Shown here: positions 1 to 63,725 of the stretch, piece by piece
Layout: each line of letters opens with the position of its first letter
How positions within the stretch are numbered: position 1 is the stretch's first letter
Assembly (NCBI GenBank): GCA_020152595.1
Contig: JAIGNY010003794.1
Coordinates: 584,501-648,500 of the forward strand
Reading direction: 5' to 3'
Length of the DNA stretch: 64,000 nt
From: Chiridota heheva
Lineage: Eukaryota > Echinodermata > Holothuroidea > Apodida > Chiridotidae
Notes under the pieces: generated by a model
What the model saw: the letters and a program-made list of their open reading frames with translations, nothing else
The model's database searches: none
What the model was told of the DNA's origin: nothing
Made by a program: the position numbers and the translations under genes

Positions 1-435
1 GTCAAAATTGTCCAATGAACACCAAGAGACAAAATAGAATCAGAAATTTCCATTCCTCCATAATCCTTAGATTGCTTTAGGGATTTGCCTATTAGGTTGT
101 TTATGTGTGCCAGATGAAGAAAAAAACACACATTTTAAGAAAAATCAACCATATATAACAAGAGAAACACAGTGCAGCACACTAAGGATTGCTGCTAAGA
201 AGTGCCTGAAAGAATTTTTTTCTAAAACAACTGAATTAAGGATTGCTGCAAACAAGTGCCTGAAAGAATTTCTTTCTAAAACCATTTGTATTAAGGATTG
301 CTGCAAATAAGTGCCTAAAAGAATTTCTTTCTAAAACCACTCATACATGAAAAAGGGTGAGATGAATCTAGTCATCAGGAAAGAGGGTTTAATTTACTTT
401 GGATACAGAGTAACAGCAAATGCATACCTCTAGTG

Positions 436-625
436 ATGCATTGTTGTTGTTGTTGTTGTTATGAATATTATTATTACTATTATGATTATGATTATGATGA
501 CTATGATTATGATTATCATCATCATCATCATGATTATTTTTATGATTATTATCATCATCATCATGATTATTTTTATGATTATTATATCATCATCATTATT
601 ATCATTATTCTTATTATTATTATAC
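436..625. repeat. Trinucleotide microsatellites (GTT, ATT/ATC)
   Basis: Imperfect runs of GTT, then ATT/ATG and ATC units. Stop-free frames on both strands here (Tyr/His or Ile/Met runs) are artefacts of the triplet period. The flanks at 1-435 and 626-873 hold nothing recognised beyond a three-copy motif (aaggattgctgcaaa...aagtgcctgaaagaattt) at about 183-335. Confidence 0.9.
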
Positions 626-873
626 AAAAATCATATAGCACCCTATTCAATCAGAAACTGCTCTAAGGCGCCCAACAATAAAAGACATACAAATTTAAGA
701 AAATATACAGATATATAAATTGTAAATGTAAATATAAAAAGGGTAAAAGAGGGCATATGTATAGATGCATAGATAAAACCAACATTAGAAATAGTATGCT
801 TTTAAGTTTCTGCAAAATCCTATTTACAAAGAAAGGAACATAAAGTAGCATTTGATTTTACAGCATCACTTAC

Positions 874-52105
<51,232 letters not shown>

Positions 52106-52279
52106 CTGCAAGAGAACAAATAGGAATCATCTATATTAATAAAGGTGCAGTAGCTACAGATTATTATATTATTAGTATTTTATATTTTACTTTCTATCAA
52201 AAACAAGCACAAATTTGAACAAAACATAAGACTTTGATTTTTGAAAGTGAATTTTGAAATTTACAGTATTCGATGAATT

Positions 52280-52400
52280 AAAGGAAGGTACATGTACATG
52301 TATCATTCCATACATAAATTCAAAAGTGAACGCCACCATGCTGTGCTCATAACGTCACTTCTGTTTTACAATTTTTCCTATTAATTCGTGAAAAACCCAA
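52280..52400. mobile_element. MITE, TTAAAGGAAA family, left end
   Basis: taaaggaaggtacatgtacatgtatcattcc...aaaagtgaacgccaccatgctg...cgtcacttctg matches the left part of 26916-27237 and 41645-42513. The right end is missing. Confidence 0.75.
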
Positions 52401-53136
52401 CATTTTTTGACTGATAACTTAATTTATTTCATTAATTTGTAGACTTGAATTACTCAAGTTTTAATACATTCTTTGCTTATTTTGCATCTGACGCTCACAA
52501 TGTTCTCGTGGTGGTTATGGTGGAGCTAGCATAAAACCAGTTCAAATATACAGTATGTACAATCCAGTTTGAATACCACACTGTACACAGCTCTTGAGCA
52601 TGGAGACTTATTAGGAAGAAACTTCATGCCAAAATAGTGGTACAATTCTATTTTCATAAGCTGGGGCACTTATTACAGTATGTAGAATATGGTATTTGTA
52701 GTTTTTGAATACTAGCTGACAATAATTTAAAAAATTTTCATTAAATAGGCAAAATTTGATATGTATGAAACAAAAGACAGACCAGATCATTTTTTTTTTC
52801 TCCTTTTAATTTCAATTTTTGGAAATGATAATATTGTTTCTTATCGTACATGAAGCTGCTGATTAGAGCACGGCTGAGATTCAAATTTTTTTTTTAGAAT
52901 CAGCCATGCTCCTTCAATTGTGGTGCATGATGAAAAAAACAAAGGACTTACATATGAAAATAAAGAATCATGCTTACTCATACAGTTTAGCACAAATTTT
53001 GCCAAAAATTGACACAAATAACACCTGAAAATTACAAATTTGCTGTTTAAGATAGTCAGCCCACCCTGTCCCTCCGTTGGCCCAACCCCACCTCTCCCCA
53101 TCCCCTTTTGAACTGCCATGCACCTCATAAAAATGT

Positions 53137-53402
<266 letters not shown>

Positions 53403-53404
53403 TG

Positions 53405-53600
53405 TTTTAATTCTTTAAAAACTTAATAATCTTAATTAAACTCATACATAAATAGCTTACAAGGATACAGAACACAGAATAAGAGCAATGTAAGAAATTG
53501 TCCTCTTAGGCTCATGAATTGTTTCATGAGTCAGAATAGTTTCATTCTCAGGTATGATTATAGCAAAATCCCAGAGCTCTTCACTAGGAATTGGGCCTTA
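53405..53600. repeat. Interspersed repeat, copy 2
   Basis: Same family as 12140-12345 (aacttaataatctt.attaa, ggatacagaacacagaat, tcattctcaggtatgattatagc). Ends undefined. Confidence 0.65.
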
Positions 53601-53861
53601 AGGAGAAGGGGGCCTCAACCCCATAAGCAGATGCAGCACTTCACATCTATTAATGTGCCCCTCAATAATTCTAGCACCCTGCCCCTTTTTAAATCAAGCT
53701 AGGGGTCTAAATCGCTTCATACTATTTGACTGCATGAATTTTGGCAATTTTGTTTATGTTTAGATTATATTGCCGCTATACTATCCACAGATTTTTAAGT
53801 CACTGGAGAGGAGTTGGCTAAATAAAGATAACTACAATTAACATTTTCAGATTACAAAATA

Positions 53862-54310
53862 GGCCACGCCCATCATAGCAACACTGTAGCCAGGTGGGGC
53901 AAAAAAACCTCAAATCCACAATTATTCATGACCAATGCACTGACATTTAGATGTTCATCTGGCCTTCCGCAAGTTTTGATCCATTAATGGCACTTTTCCA
54001 GATCTTTCAAGTTTTAGCAAAAGGAATAAACAAAATTCCATTTGCTAACCATTCTGGATAACGGAATCGGATTAACAAAGCCCATAGTGGGGCCGTAAGC
54101 ACAATTTTTGCTAACCATTTTGCTGTCACTCAGCCTGTGTGTTTATAGAAATTTGTTTTGTACAGTATATATTGACAACATGCACGAACACCACTAGCTA
54201 GCTGTACTGTACCAGTAAAGCATAGAATGTTTGCCCCACTTAGTTACACAAATTTTGTTCCTATGCAAATTTGTGCAGTGATTGGTTAAAACAAGCTGTC
54301 AATCATCAAC
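53862..54310 (-). mobile_element. THAP-bearing MITE, family 2 (minus copy)
   Basis: Ends with catagcaacactgtagccaggtggggcaaa and, inverted, tttgccccacttagttaca. From the ATG on the minus strand it reads MVSKNCAYG, and later KDLEKCH, a stop, WIKTCGRP with frame changes between. A decayed THAP finger like that at 3990-4465. Confidence 0.7.
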
Positions 54311-54514
54311 CCCAGAGAGGTTTATTGGACTTTAATGCCAATCATAAGTACAAGTACATACTTGAAAATAAGTAATAAAAGATGGTCAAACTAAGATTTG
54401 GTAAAAACCACTTCACTGCTGACACATTTGCACAAAGTGAAACTGTAATTGGTCCTACAGTAAGTAATATAGCATAGAATATTTTGTTATGTGCATGCAT
54501 TGCAATATTCAATT

Positions 54515-54640
54515 GTATTGTATTGTAATATATTGTAATGTATTATATTATAAATTGTATTGTATTGTATTGTATTGTATGGTATTGTTTTGTATTGTTT
54601 TGTATTGTATTGTTTTGTATTGTTTTGTTTGCTTTGTAAT
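54515..54640. repeat. TATTG pentanucleotide repeat
   Basis: Runs of tattg/ttttg. The next stretch, 54641-55197, has a G-run near 54810 and no recognised feature. Confidence 0.9.
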
Positions 54641-55197
54641 ATCGTTTGTTGACATGTGTTCAGTAGCTTTCAATTTCATTGTGCTGCCCTCTAAACATCA
54701 ACAAAGGAACCTTATATCATTTTATTAGTTTATTTGGTACAAATATGTATTTCAATTATATATAAAAAAATAAAATAAAAAAACAGTGCTGGAAGTTTTT
54801 CAAACTGGGAGGGGGGGGGAGCAAACATTTTGGCAAAGGGTGCAGGGGCCCACTCAAGTGCCCCTGTGGGTTGAGGGGTAATTGTGAGCAAACAAGTTTA
54901 ATATGAGTCTTTACCATATCACCAATCACATTCAGCAAAAAAACCTTTGAAGATTCAGGAAACACATTTAAAAGAATTACATGTTTTTTATACTGTCTGC
55001 CCTATCACCAGTACCTGTCATGCATCACAAATTTAGTATACAATGTGCATGTATATTTCCTAAACTTTGATCAGCCATAATCCAGAAATTAGGAGAGATG
55101 TATTTCTGATATCCAAAGACTGCACTGCTCTGTATATCAGCACCTCAAAGCTTACTTCAGCTTACGCATGTACATTTATCAAACTCTTGACATGTAT

Positions 55198-56216
55198 TTA
55201 ACCCTTAAAATGCTGGATCGACATGATTTTTGTCAATTTGGAAGAGCAATTTTCAATAAATAATTTCGGGACCATACCAAACTGATCCGGAGGTAATTTG
55301 TATATCATTTGAAAGAACTCCTTTAATTCTTTCATATTCTAACTGTTGTTGATGGGGGTCATATTGAGATTTTCAGAGTAAAATAGAGCCAAACATGAGT
55401 AATTTTCATTTTTCACAAAAAATTCCCAAAAAATTTGATAAATATTCAGGATGAACTTTTAAAAAAAGGTTTCAACGTTGGTTTTGGTCAGTCATTTATG
55501 ATGTCAATTACTGTAATTCTAATCAAATTTTGTCAAACCTATTTCAAATTTGAAATTTTGGGGCATTTTACACTGTTATCTAGCTCCTGAACGTAAAACC
55601 AGAACAGAATGTTTTCTTCCGACATCTTATAGACCTTAAACCAGCATTCAAATGAGCTACTATGTTGATGTATAGCCCCCTCACTAAAAAAAGAAAATAC
55701 CAATGGAAACTTTCAAAAATGTAACTTTGCGAAGCTTTTGGTTGACAGAAAGACTTTACATAATGACACATTTTTTACTAAAAAAATAATAATAATAAAA
55801 ATAGTTTTAAAAATCATGTAAAAAATGTAATTTAAGATCTACATGTAGGAAATATGATAAAATAGCTTGAAAGAGATGAACACTGAAGGAGGCAATCTCA
55901 AGTTAAGGTAAATCAGTTTTTTCCATCAAAATTTCAAAAATTCTATCGAAAATGCCAAACTGCTTACCACAAGAGAGTACACTTACACAAAGTTGGGTAG
56001 TTTTGTTCAATGCGCATGCATATTAAATGAGCTAATTTGCATAAATTTGCAAATTCCAGCATAAAATTATGTGGGCTAATGTGAAGATCAAAGTATTACT
56101 TTTCAATTAACACACTACGTGTAATGATAGCAAAGAATAGGAAAATATGGAAAAATGCATTTACAATTCTTAGGCATTTAAGGGTTAATACAGATTCTTA
56201 GGCATTTAAGGGTTAA
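55198..56216. mobile_element. piggyBac-like element with duplicated right end
   Basis: TTAA 55198-55201 followed by CCCTTAAAATGCTGG. The right end gcatttaaggg-TTAA occurs twice, at 56185-56188 and 56213-56216, as a 28-bp tandem duplication. The first 60 bases resemble the element at 7151 (gtcaatttggaag). No transposase. Confidence 0.75.
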
Positions 56217-57072
56217 GGAACTCGTGACATAAATTTTGCACACTGTAGATTGAGAATTCTTTAAACTTGGACTACAGTAGCCAGAACTAAGATCTATGAT
56301 AACTTTAGAAATATTATTTTAATAAAAAAATTGAAAAATTATTTGAACCTTATTATTCAAGAGTACAGTACTTCAGATTTAAAAGAGTAGATTTAACCTA
56401 CAACCTTAATTTTATAAAACACGACACCTTTTCTTCTATCATACATACATGTACAATAAGATGCAAGAACCTAAAAATTGCAAATTAATATAATCATCAT
56501 TTTCCAGTTTAACTAAAGAGACTTCAAAATGTGGAGTATCAGGGCTCTTAAAACATGTAGTTAAGAAATGAATGCCTTATTCCCATGAGCTTTTGTTCAA
56601 GTTTTCCATCAAGTGGTACTACTGCAATATTTTATACACCAAGGTACGGTAAAATGACTGTTCATTAATATGCAAAGTAATATAAAACCAACCGATAAGT
56701 GCAGAAGGTGAAATTCTGTAAAATTCTGGCATTTTTCAAAAAATATCGAGGTTGATGACTCTCATTGGGTCGGTAATATGGGCCTCAAAGCTAAATCTTT
56801 CCACAAAAATCATCTGGTAATCATTGAACTGCTCTGAATGAGTCACGGATCAATACCAGGAACAAGAAACAAAATAAGATTCAACTTTCGTCAGCTTGGG
56901 GTGTGAAATTAGCTGGGTAATTAGAGCCTGGTTAAAGAACTGGGTATTGGATTTGTCTGGGAGATGAGTGAGTTACACTCAATTTATCAAACCACAAAAT
57001 AGTGCAATCTTTTCAGGTAAATAATCACATTTCTAAAAAGAATATTTGGGTGAAACATGCTCCATTTAGAAT
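56217..57072. other. Nothing recognised
   Basis: AT-rich single-copy-looking DNA. No exon of scrib or other feature found. Confidence 0.5.
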
Positions 57073-57073
57073 T

Positions 57074-57514
57074 AGGCACTTGTCAATTGTGTGACTCACC
57101 CCTACACCCATGACCCCCCAACCCCAGACAAGGTGAGTCATTGCACCAAAGTGAATGGTCAAAACATGTACATTGACACATCCCTCAGTCACTTAGGTGA
57201 CTGACATTTCTTCTGCAAATGACTTACCCAAAATCACTCACCTCTGTACAAAGTCAATAGGTCTGAAGTAAATTAACTCACCCCTGGGTCACACTGGTGA
57301 ATGACAATTTGGTACAATGACGTACATGTGAGTCATTTTTTTATGTCAATGACTCACCTTTGACTGACATTGCCGGGAGGGGAGGGGGGAAGGGGAGGGG
57401 GAGGGGAGGGGAAGGGGAGGGGAAGGGGAGGGGGGAGGGGAGGGGAGGGGAGGGGAAGGGGAGGGGAGGGAGAGGGAGGGGGTAGTAGGGGTGAGTCATA
57501 CAACTGACAAGTGC
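57074..57514. mobile_element. MITE rich in TGAGTCA, complete
   Basis: Left gcacttgtcaattgtgtgac-tcacccc and right, reversed, gcacttgtcagttgtatgac-tcacccc: 27-bp inverted repeats with two mismatches. It contains five TGAGTCA/TGACTCA heptamers and a (GGGGA)n tract at 57374-57484. Confidence 0.85.
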
Positions 57515-57516
57515 AT

Positions 57517-58617
57517 TAGTTCCAACTTCCAAGTTACTTCCAATAGTTTTATTTCATTAAGTTATGTGACTTGTACATACAGCATCTCCTTCAAAGACTG
57601 AAGATTAGTGGAATCACAGATCTATAATCAGTTCGGGTGAAACCCTCCTTTTACTCCTCGATAAAACCCCTTGAAGGAGGGTTTTCTTAGGCCATGGGGG
57701 CAGCCATTACCCATCATGCAAGTTTCTTTGCCAATACATTTTGTACAGAGTGACTAAGTGAAATCATTTTGTGAACTTCGTTGGCATTTGCTGAAGAATG
57801 AGTGGTACTGTATATAGAATTATGGGGAAACATGTTAGCCAACTTTTATCCAGTACCTTTTTACATGTTGACCGATCCTTTTTTGAGAAAAGAGTAAACG
57901 AATGGGATGACCTTTGTTTGACCCGCGTGGTTTGTTGCGAATTAATTATAATCTGTGCTAACATCCGCGTTGTGTGGATTAAGTATAGTAGCTTCCTAGC
58001 CTCCTTTTTATCTTGTCTCAGCGTTCGATAACTTAAATTAAAAGTGATATTTTCATGTGCTTTCTTATGTTTAATTTGTTCTTTAATTTTGTTGTTAATT
58101 TCGTAGCCATTTCGATAACGCACTCATTTAAATCACATTGATGGTGGTGAATATCAGCTTCTTCATGACTTTCGCATTAGATGTTCTGAATATTGAACGT
58201 ATCCTAACATAACTTTACGTTAGTTAGCCTAGTACCTAAGGTTACTGTTTATTTCAGCACTGTTACTACACTGTAGCAGCACAATGTAGCCTATCTTCTT
58301 GATGTCCGGCTAGTATTATATCTAAAACAGTTAAATTCAATAGTCAAATTGCGACATTTATTCTTTTTCGATGTCAGTCAGTCAGCAGGGTCTATGGCAT
58401 CGATGCACGATAGCACACTTATGCAGTCATGTTAAACTGTCAATCACATAGGCCGCGCCTACATTGAATTAGACTGAATTGAAGATAGCGAGCTGGGCTG
58501 CATGAGCAATTCTTATGTTTCAACTGTCGACCGGTTGCTGAATTGCGCAATGGTTAAACCCTGTTAGTAGGGTTTAGTGTAAAAGACTCCTCCAGGGATT
58601 CACCCAGACTAATAATA
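57517..58617. other. Nothing recognised; short hairpin and an orphan frame
   Basis: A 12-13 bp imperfect hairpin (gaaaccctcctt / aaggagggttttc) at 57640-57685. An open frame of 119 codons on the minus strand, 58123-57764, is Lys/Ile-rich and matches nothing I know; it is not called. Confidence 0.45.
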
Positions 58618-59115
58618 AGGGCGTTTCAGCTGACATCATCAGGTCACACTACTTTGTTTACATCGCCATTTTGTCGGGCAATACACTTAATTAGACCTAC
58701 GCATGTATGCATGTTGTTATATCAGATTATTTTTGTACGATGATTATGCCGAAATCGTGCTGTGCCGTTGGTTGCACTAATAGACGTGTGCGGGGGATTA
58801 AAAAAAAACAGTTTCTGGATTTCCATCTGATCCTGATCGACAATCGAAGAGGGTTTCTGCTGTATGATGCAACGGCTTTCAATTCACACTAGGATTTGCA
58901 GTGAGCACTTTATATCAGGTATGTAGGCTTTGCTGAGTATAACAAACAATCAGCTGGTGTTAACATTTAAGTCAATCTTCGTATACCTGATGAACATATT
59001 AAACTTAAATAAAAATATGAAGTAAAATCGGAAGTGTTAAAAAAAACTGCAATTAGTTCGCTAAACTGGTACTGGTAGGTTAGCATGTAGTATGTTTCTT
59101 GTTTATGTGATGTGA
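58618..59115 (+). mobile_element. THAP-bearing MITE, family 1
   Basis: It starts gcgtttcagctgacatcatcaggtcac. From ATG 58746: MPKSCCAVGCTNRRVRG, then a shift in the A-run moves out of the frame that encodes FPSDPDRQSK. The shared TGA follows SAV. It continues to cttaaataaaaatatgaag and gtatgtttcttg. Confidence 0.78.
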
Positions 59116-59129
59116 CTGAGCTGTGTGAA

Positions 59130-59267
59130 AACATATAAGATGGACTTGCTTGACCACTGAACTAATCCTTCAATGGAATAAGATTTTTGAATGCTTTCTT
59201 CACAGTTTTGTTTCTTTTGAAGTCCTCTTTCAAATAAGATAGACTTCTTTGACCACTGAACTTATCA
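59130..59267. repeat. Long-TIR MITE right termini, tandem
   Basis: Two consecutive right ends (cttgaccactgaactaatcc and ctttgaccactgaacttatc) about 100 bp apart with ggaataagatttttgaatgctttcttcac between. Confidence 0.8.
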
Positions 59268-59885
59268 TTTAAAGGAGACACAAAGTCTGATATAATCCTT
59301 ATTTCATATGAAAGAATTATAAATAACAAATCTTCTGACCAAAATACCAAACTCTTAAAGTAATCTAATACATTTTTTTGTAATTATTGAGGACTTTATA
59401 CTACTGCTAAATAGCACCATGGGAGCCACCATTTTTATTTTAAAACATGCAGATTATAAATGATGTCATCAGCCCAGCACGGGTTGGAAAAATTTCTTTA
59501 TAATACACATGTACCTCAAGTTTTCTAGCTGATGAAAAATTGTTTTCTTAGGCAAGGGTGAAGGACATTTTTTGCACCCATATGATATTATTTAAAAAAT
59601 GCTGTTAAAACTTTGTATCACATCATTTTGGAATAAAACTTTAATCACATTGATGAAGGAATACATTATCATCATTAAGTCCCTTTTCGGAAAATATGTC
59701 ATCATGCACAATATTTCAATACAGAATTGAACACAATGGTGGCCTCCATGTGTCGACTTCAAGCATGAACGACTTGAGATAGAATAAGGCTTTGACTTGT
59801 TCTTTTGGGAAGTTGGTATAAAGATTGTTATCCTCTATCATATAAAATGATTGAATTAGGCTTTGTCTACTTTAAATCTATTGTA
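59268..59885. mobile_element. MITE, GGAGACA family, uninterrupted copy
   Basis: Left aaaggagacacaaagtctgatataatcc; right ctctatcatataaaatgattgaattaggctttgt. The interior is colinear with 45600-46150 (gggagccaccattttga/t, caagttttctagctg.tgaaaaattg, gcctccatgtgt.gac). It serves as the empty-site reference for 44138-46162. Confidence 0.8.
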
Positions 59886-59892
59886 CATTAAA

Positions 59893-59936
59893 TGCATAGC
59901 GCAGATGTGCACAGTTCTGGGTGACGTACAGTACAT
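59893..59936 (-). repeat. Solo, inverted copy of the 34-bp satellite unit
   Basis: atgcatagcgcagatgtgcacagttctgggtgacgt is the reverse complement of one satellite unit plus a few bases. It lies about 850 bp from the array, in opposite orientation. Confidence 0.88.
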
Positions 59937-60039
59937 ACAGATGACACCAAAAACTTAAAGGACTAGTTCAGTGGTCAAGCATGTCCATCTATATTTATAA
60001 AAGAGGACTTCAAAAGAAACAAGTTTTTCAATTTTTCAC

Positions 60040-60170
60040 CATTGAACTAGTGTTGTAGCATATCTTTGTGACCCCCCTCACCCAATGAAAATATGTTCCT
60101 ACGCCTGAACTAGTGTTGTAGCATATCTTTGTGCCCCCCTCGCCCAATGAAGAATATGTTCCTACGCCTA
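60040..60170. repeat. About 62-bp tandem duplication
   Basis: Two copies of gaactagtgttgtagcatatctttgtg.ccccctc.cccaatgaa...atatgttcctacgcct. A third, cut by the window edge, is at 63962-64000 on the other side of the satellite. Bases 60171-60784 between hold nothing recognised. Confidence 0.88.
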
Positions 60171-60784
60171 TGTATGCGTATCGAGAAGCATTTCATCAAA
60201 TTTGATGTTAAAATGCGCAACTGTCAAAAACTGTCACAGTTGTGACGTCAGCAGTTATGTTTCCTTTTGAAGAGCAATTAACCTCTTTTGCCTGAAACTT
60301 TTTAAGTGATCAGATTGTTGAGTGAAGTTTTATTGAATTTGATATATCTATACTATTGTGGATGACATAAATAGGGAAAATTTTGTCATTTTGGATCCAT
60401 TAAAGATTATTTAATATCAATTACAAAGTTTGGAATTATGAAATCTTAATGAATAAGTTTCAGTTTTGTAATAAATTTATAATTAGATGCTTTTTTTTTT
60501 TTTGTAAAAAAAGTATCAAAATGATTTTCCATGTGATATTTGTGTACTGCATAATGTGAATATACGATGTGAAGTTGTTGATGTCATAGGAGTTAAATGA
60601 GTATACTGTAGTACAGTACATGTTTTTTTTTCAAAGCACCAAAATTACTTGGTAAACTTATATTTGAGGGATGAACAATGAATTGAAATGTAAATGTTTT
60701 GTTGTTTGTAAAAAGAATTTACAAAATGTCCCATCTTGTTACTGTATATAAGTTTACAAGTGGATGTTTAGTTTTTGGTGTTAT

Positions 60785-63385
60785 CTGTATAAAGTGTACA
60801 TCACCCAGAACTGTGTACATCTGCGCTATGCACATCACCCAGAACTGTGCACATTTGTGCTATGCACATCACCCAGAACTGTGCACATCTGCGCTTACAC
60901 ATCGCCCAGAACTATGCACATCTGCGCTTACACATCGCCCAGAACTGTGCACATCTGCGCTATGTACATCATCCAGAACTTTGTACATCTGCGCTATGCA
61001 CACCCACAGAACTAAGCACATCTGCGCTATGCACATCACCCAGAACTGTGCACATCTGCGCTATGCACATCACCCAGAACTGTGCACATCTGCGCTATGC
61101 ACATCGCCCAGAACTGTGCATAACTATGCACATCATCCAGAACTAAGCACATCTGCGCTATGCACATCACCCAGAACTGTGCACATCTGCGCTATGCACA
61201 TCACCCAGAACTGTGCACATCTGCGCTATGCACACCACCCAGAACTGTGCACATCTGCGCTATGCACATCGCCCAGAGCTGTGTACATCTGCGCTATGCA
61301 CATCGCCCAGAACTGTGCACATCTGCGCTATGCACATCGCCCAGAGCTGTGTACATCTGCGCTATGCACATCGCCCAGAACTGTGCACATCTGCGCTATG
61401 CACATTGCCCAGAACTGTGTACATCTGCGCGATGTACATCTGCGCTATGCACATCGCCCAGAACTGTGCACATCTGCGCTATGCACATCGCCCAGAACTG
61501 TGCACATCTGCGCTATGCACATTGCCCAGAACTGTGTACATCTGCGCGATGTACATCTGCGCTATGCACATCGCCCAGAACTGTGCACATCTGCGCTATG
61601 CACATCGCCCAGAACTGTGCACATCTGCGCTATGCACATTGCCCAGAACTGTGCACATCTGCGCTATGCACATCGCCCAGAACTGTGCACATCTGCGCTA
61701 TGCACATCACCCAGAACTGTGCACATCTGCGCTATGCACATCGCCCAGAACTGTGCACATTTGCGCTATGCACATCGCCCAGAACTGTGCACATCTGAGC
61801 TCTGCACATCGCCCAGAACTGTGCACATCTGCGCTATGCACATCGCCCAGAACTGTGCACATCTGCGCTATGCACATCGCCCAGAACTGTGTACATCTGC
61901 GCTATGCACATCGCCCAGAACTGTGCACATCTGCGCTATGCACATCGCCCAGAACTGTGCACATCTGAGCTACGCACATCGCCAAGAACTGTGCACATTT
62001 GCGCTATGCATATCGCCCAGAACTGTGCACATTTGCGCTATGCACATCGCCCAGAACTGTGCACATCTGCGCTATGCACATCGCCCAGAACTGTGCACAT
62101 CTGCGCTATGCACATCGCCCAGAACTGTGTACATCTGGCGCTATGCACATCGCCCAAAACTGTGCACATCTGCACTATGCACATCGCCCAGAACTGTGCA
62201 CATCTGCGCTATGCACATCGCCCAGAACTGTGCACATCTGCGCTTATGCACATCGCCCAGAACTGTGCACATCTGAGCTACGCACATCGCCAAGAACTGT
62301 GCACATTTGCGCTATGCACATCGCCCAGAACTGTGCACATCTGCGCTATGCACATCGCCCAGAACTGTGCACATCTGCGCTATGCACATCGCCCAGAACT
62401 GTGCACATCTGAGCTACGCACATCGCCAAGAACTGTGCACATTTGCGCTATGCACATCGCCCAGAACTGTGCACATCTGAGCTATGCACATCGCCCAGAA
62501 CTGTGCACATTTGCGCTATGCACATCGCCCAGAACTGTGCACATCTGCACTATGCACATCACCCAGACTTTGTACATTTGCGCTATGCACATCGCCTAGA
62601 ACTGTGGACATTTGCACTATGCACATCGCCCAGAACTGTGCACATCTGCGCTATACACATCGCCCAGAACTGTGCACATCTGCACTATGCACATCGCCCA
62701 GAACTGTGCACATCACCCAGAACTGTGCACATCTGCGCTATGCACATCGCCCACAACTGTGCACATCTGCACTATGCACATCACCCAGAACTGTGCACAT
62801 CTGCGCTATGCACATCGCCCACAACTGTGCACATCTGCACTATGCACATCGCCCAGAACTGTGCACATCTGCACTATGCACATCACCCAGAACTGTGCAC
62901 ATCTGCGCTATGCACACCACCCAGAACTGTGCACATCTGCGCTATGCACATCACCCAGAACTGTGCACATCTGTGCTATGCACACCACCCAGAACTTTGC
63001 ACATCTGCGCTATGCACATCACCCAGAACTGTGCACATCTGCGCTATGCACATCGCCCAAAAGTGTGCACATCTGCGCTATGTACATCATCCAGAACTAT
63101 GCACATCCACAGAACTGGGCACATCTACGCTATGCACATCACCCAGAACTGGGCACATATGCGCTATACACATCACACAGAACTGTGCACATCTGCGCAA
63201 TGCACATCACCCAGAAATGTGCACATCTGTGCTATGCACATCACACAGAACTGTGCACATCTGTGCAATGCACATCACCCAGAACTGTGCACATCTGTGC
63301 TATGCACACCAAGAACTGTGCACATATGCGCTATGCACATCACCCAGAACTGTGCACATATGTGCTATGCACATCACGCAATGCA
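60785..63385. repeat. 34-bp satellite array (about 76 copies)
   Basis: The unit is tgcacatctgcgctatgcac + atcgcccagaactg. Edges and outer thirds carry mostly catcaccc variants, the centre catcgccc. Larger repeated blocks are visible: a gcgcgatgtacatc block near 61425 and 61539, and a gagctacgcacatcgccaag block near 61967, 62275 and 62411. The unit has no stop in any plus-strand frame, so three long overlapping frames appear (up to 525 codons). They follow from the 34-bp period and are not called as genes. Confidence 0.95.
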
Positions 63386-63439
63386 ATAGTTTTTCAGCCA
63401 TTAAATCGGAGGACGAAATATGATAAAATGAAAAGACTG

Positions 63440-63725
63440 AGGAATCTGAGGCTGTGACATCACAACTAGTTTAATTTCAGTCATTTCTACACAGATAAGC
63501 CAGAGATTTAAAGTTAAACATCTCATTAATGGAATAAGATTTTTGACTGCTTCTTCACCATTTTGTTTCTTTTGAAGTCCTCTTGCATATAAGATAGACT
63601 TGTTTGACCCCTGAACTAATCCTTTAACAGAATAAGATTTTTGAATGCTTTCTGCACCATTTTGTTTCTATTGAAGTCCTCTTTCATATAAGATGGACAT
63701 GCTTGACCCTGAACTAATCCTTTAA
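63440..63725. mobile_element. Long-TIR MITE right arm with doubled terminus
   Basis: gactgaggaatctgaggctgtgacatcacaactag, then two consecutive right termini ending near 63625 (cccctgaactaatcctttaa) and 63725. It begins about 55 bp after the satellite. Bases 63726-63960 are unremarkable except a G-run near 63870. Confidence 0.8.

Noticed and set aside
57764..58123. 119-codon Lys/Ile-rich minus-strand frame
   Set aside because: No recognised motif, no convincing splice or start context, and AT-rich composition; chance remains the simplest reading.
60785..63385. Possible CRISPR-like array
   Set aside because: Units are contiguous with no unique spacers, and the surroundings are an animal gene.
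60699..63457. Very long open frames (up to 525 codons, His/Cys/Ala-rich repeats) on the plus strand
   Set aside because: They come from a 34-bp unit without stops in any plus frame; the three frames overlap fully and there is no sign of selection for one frame.
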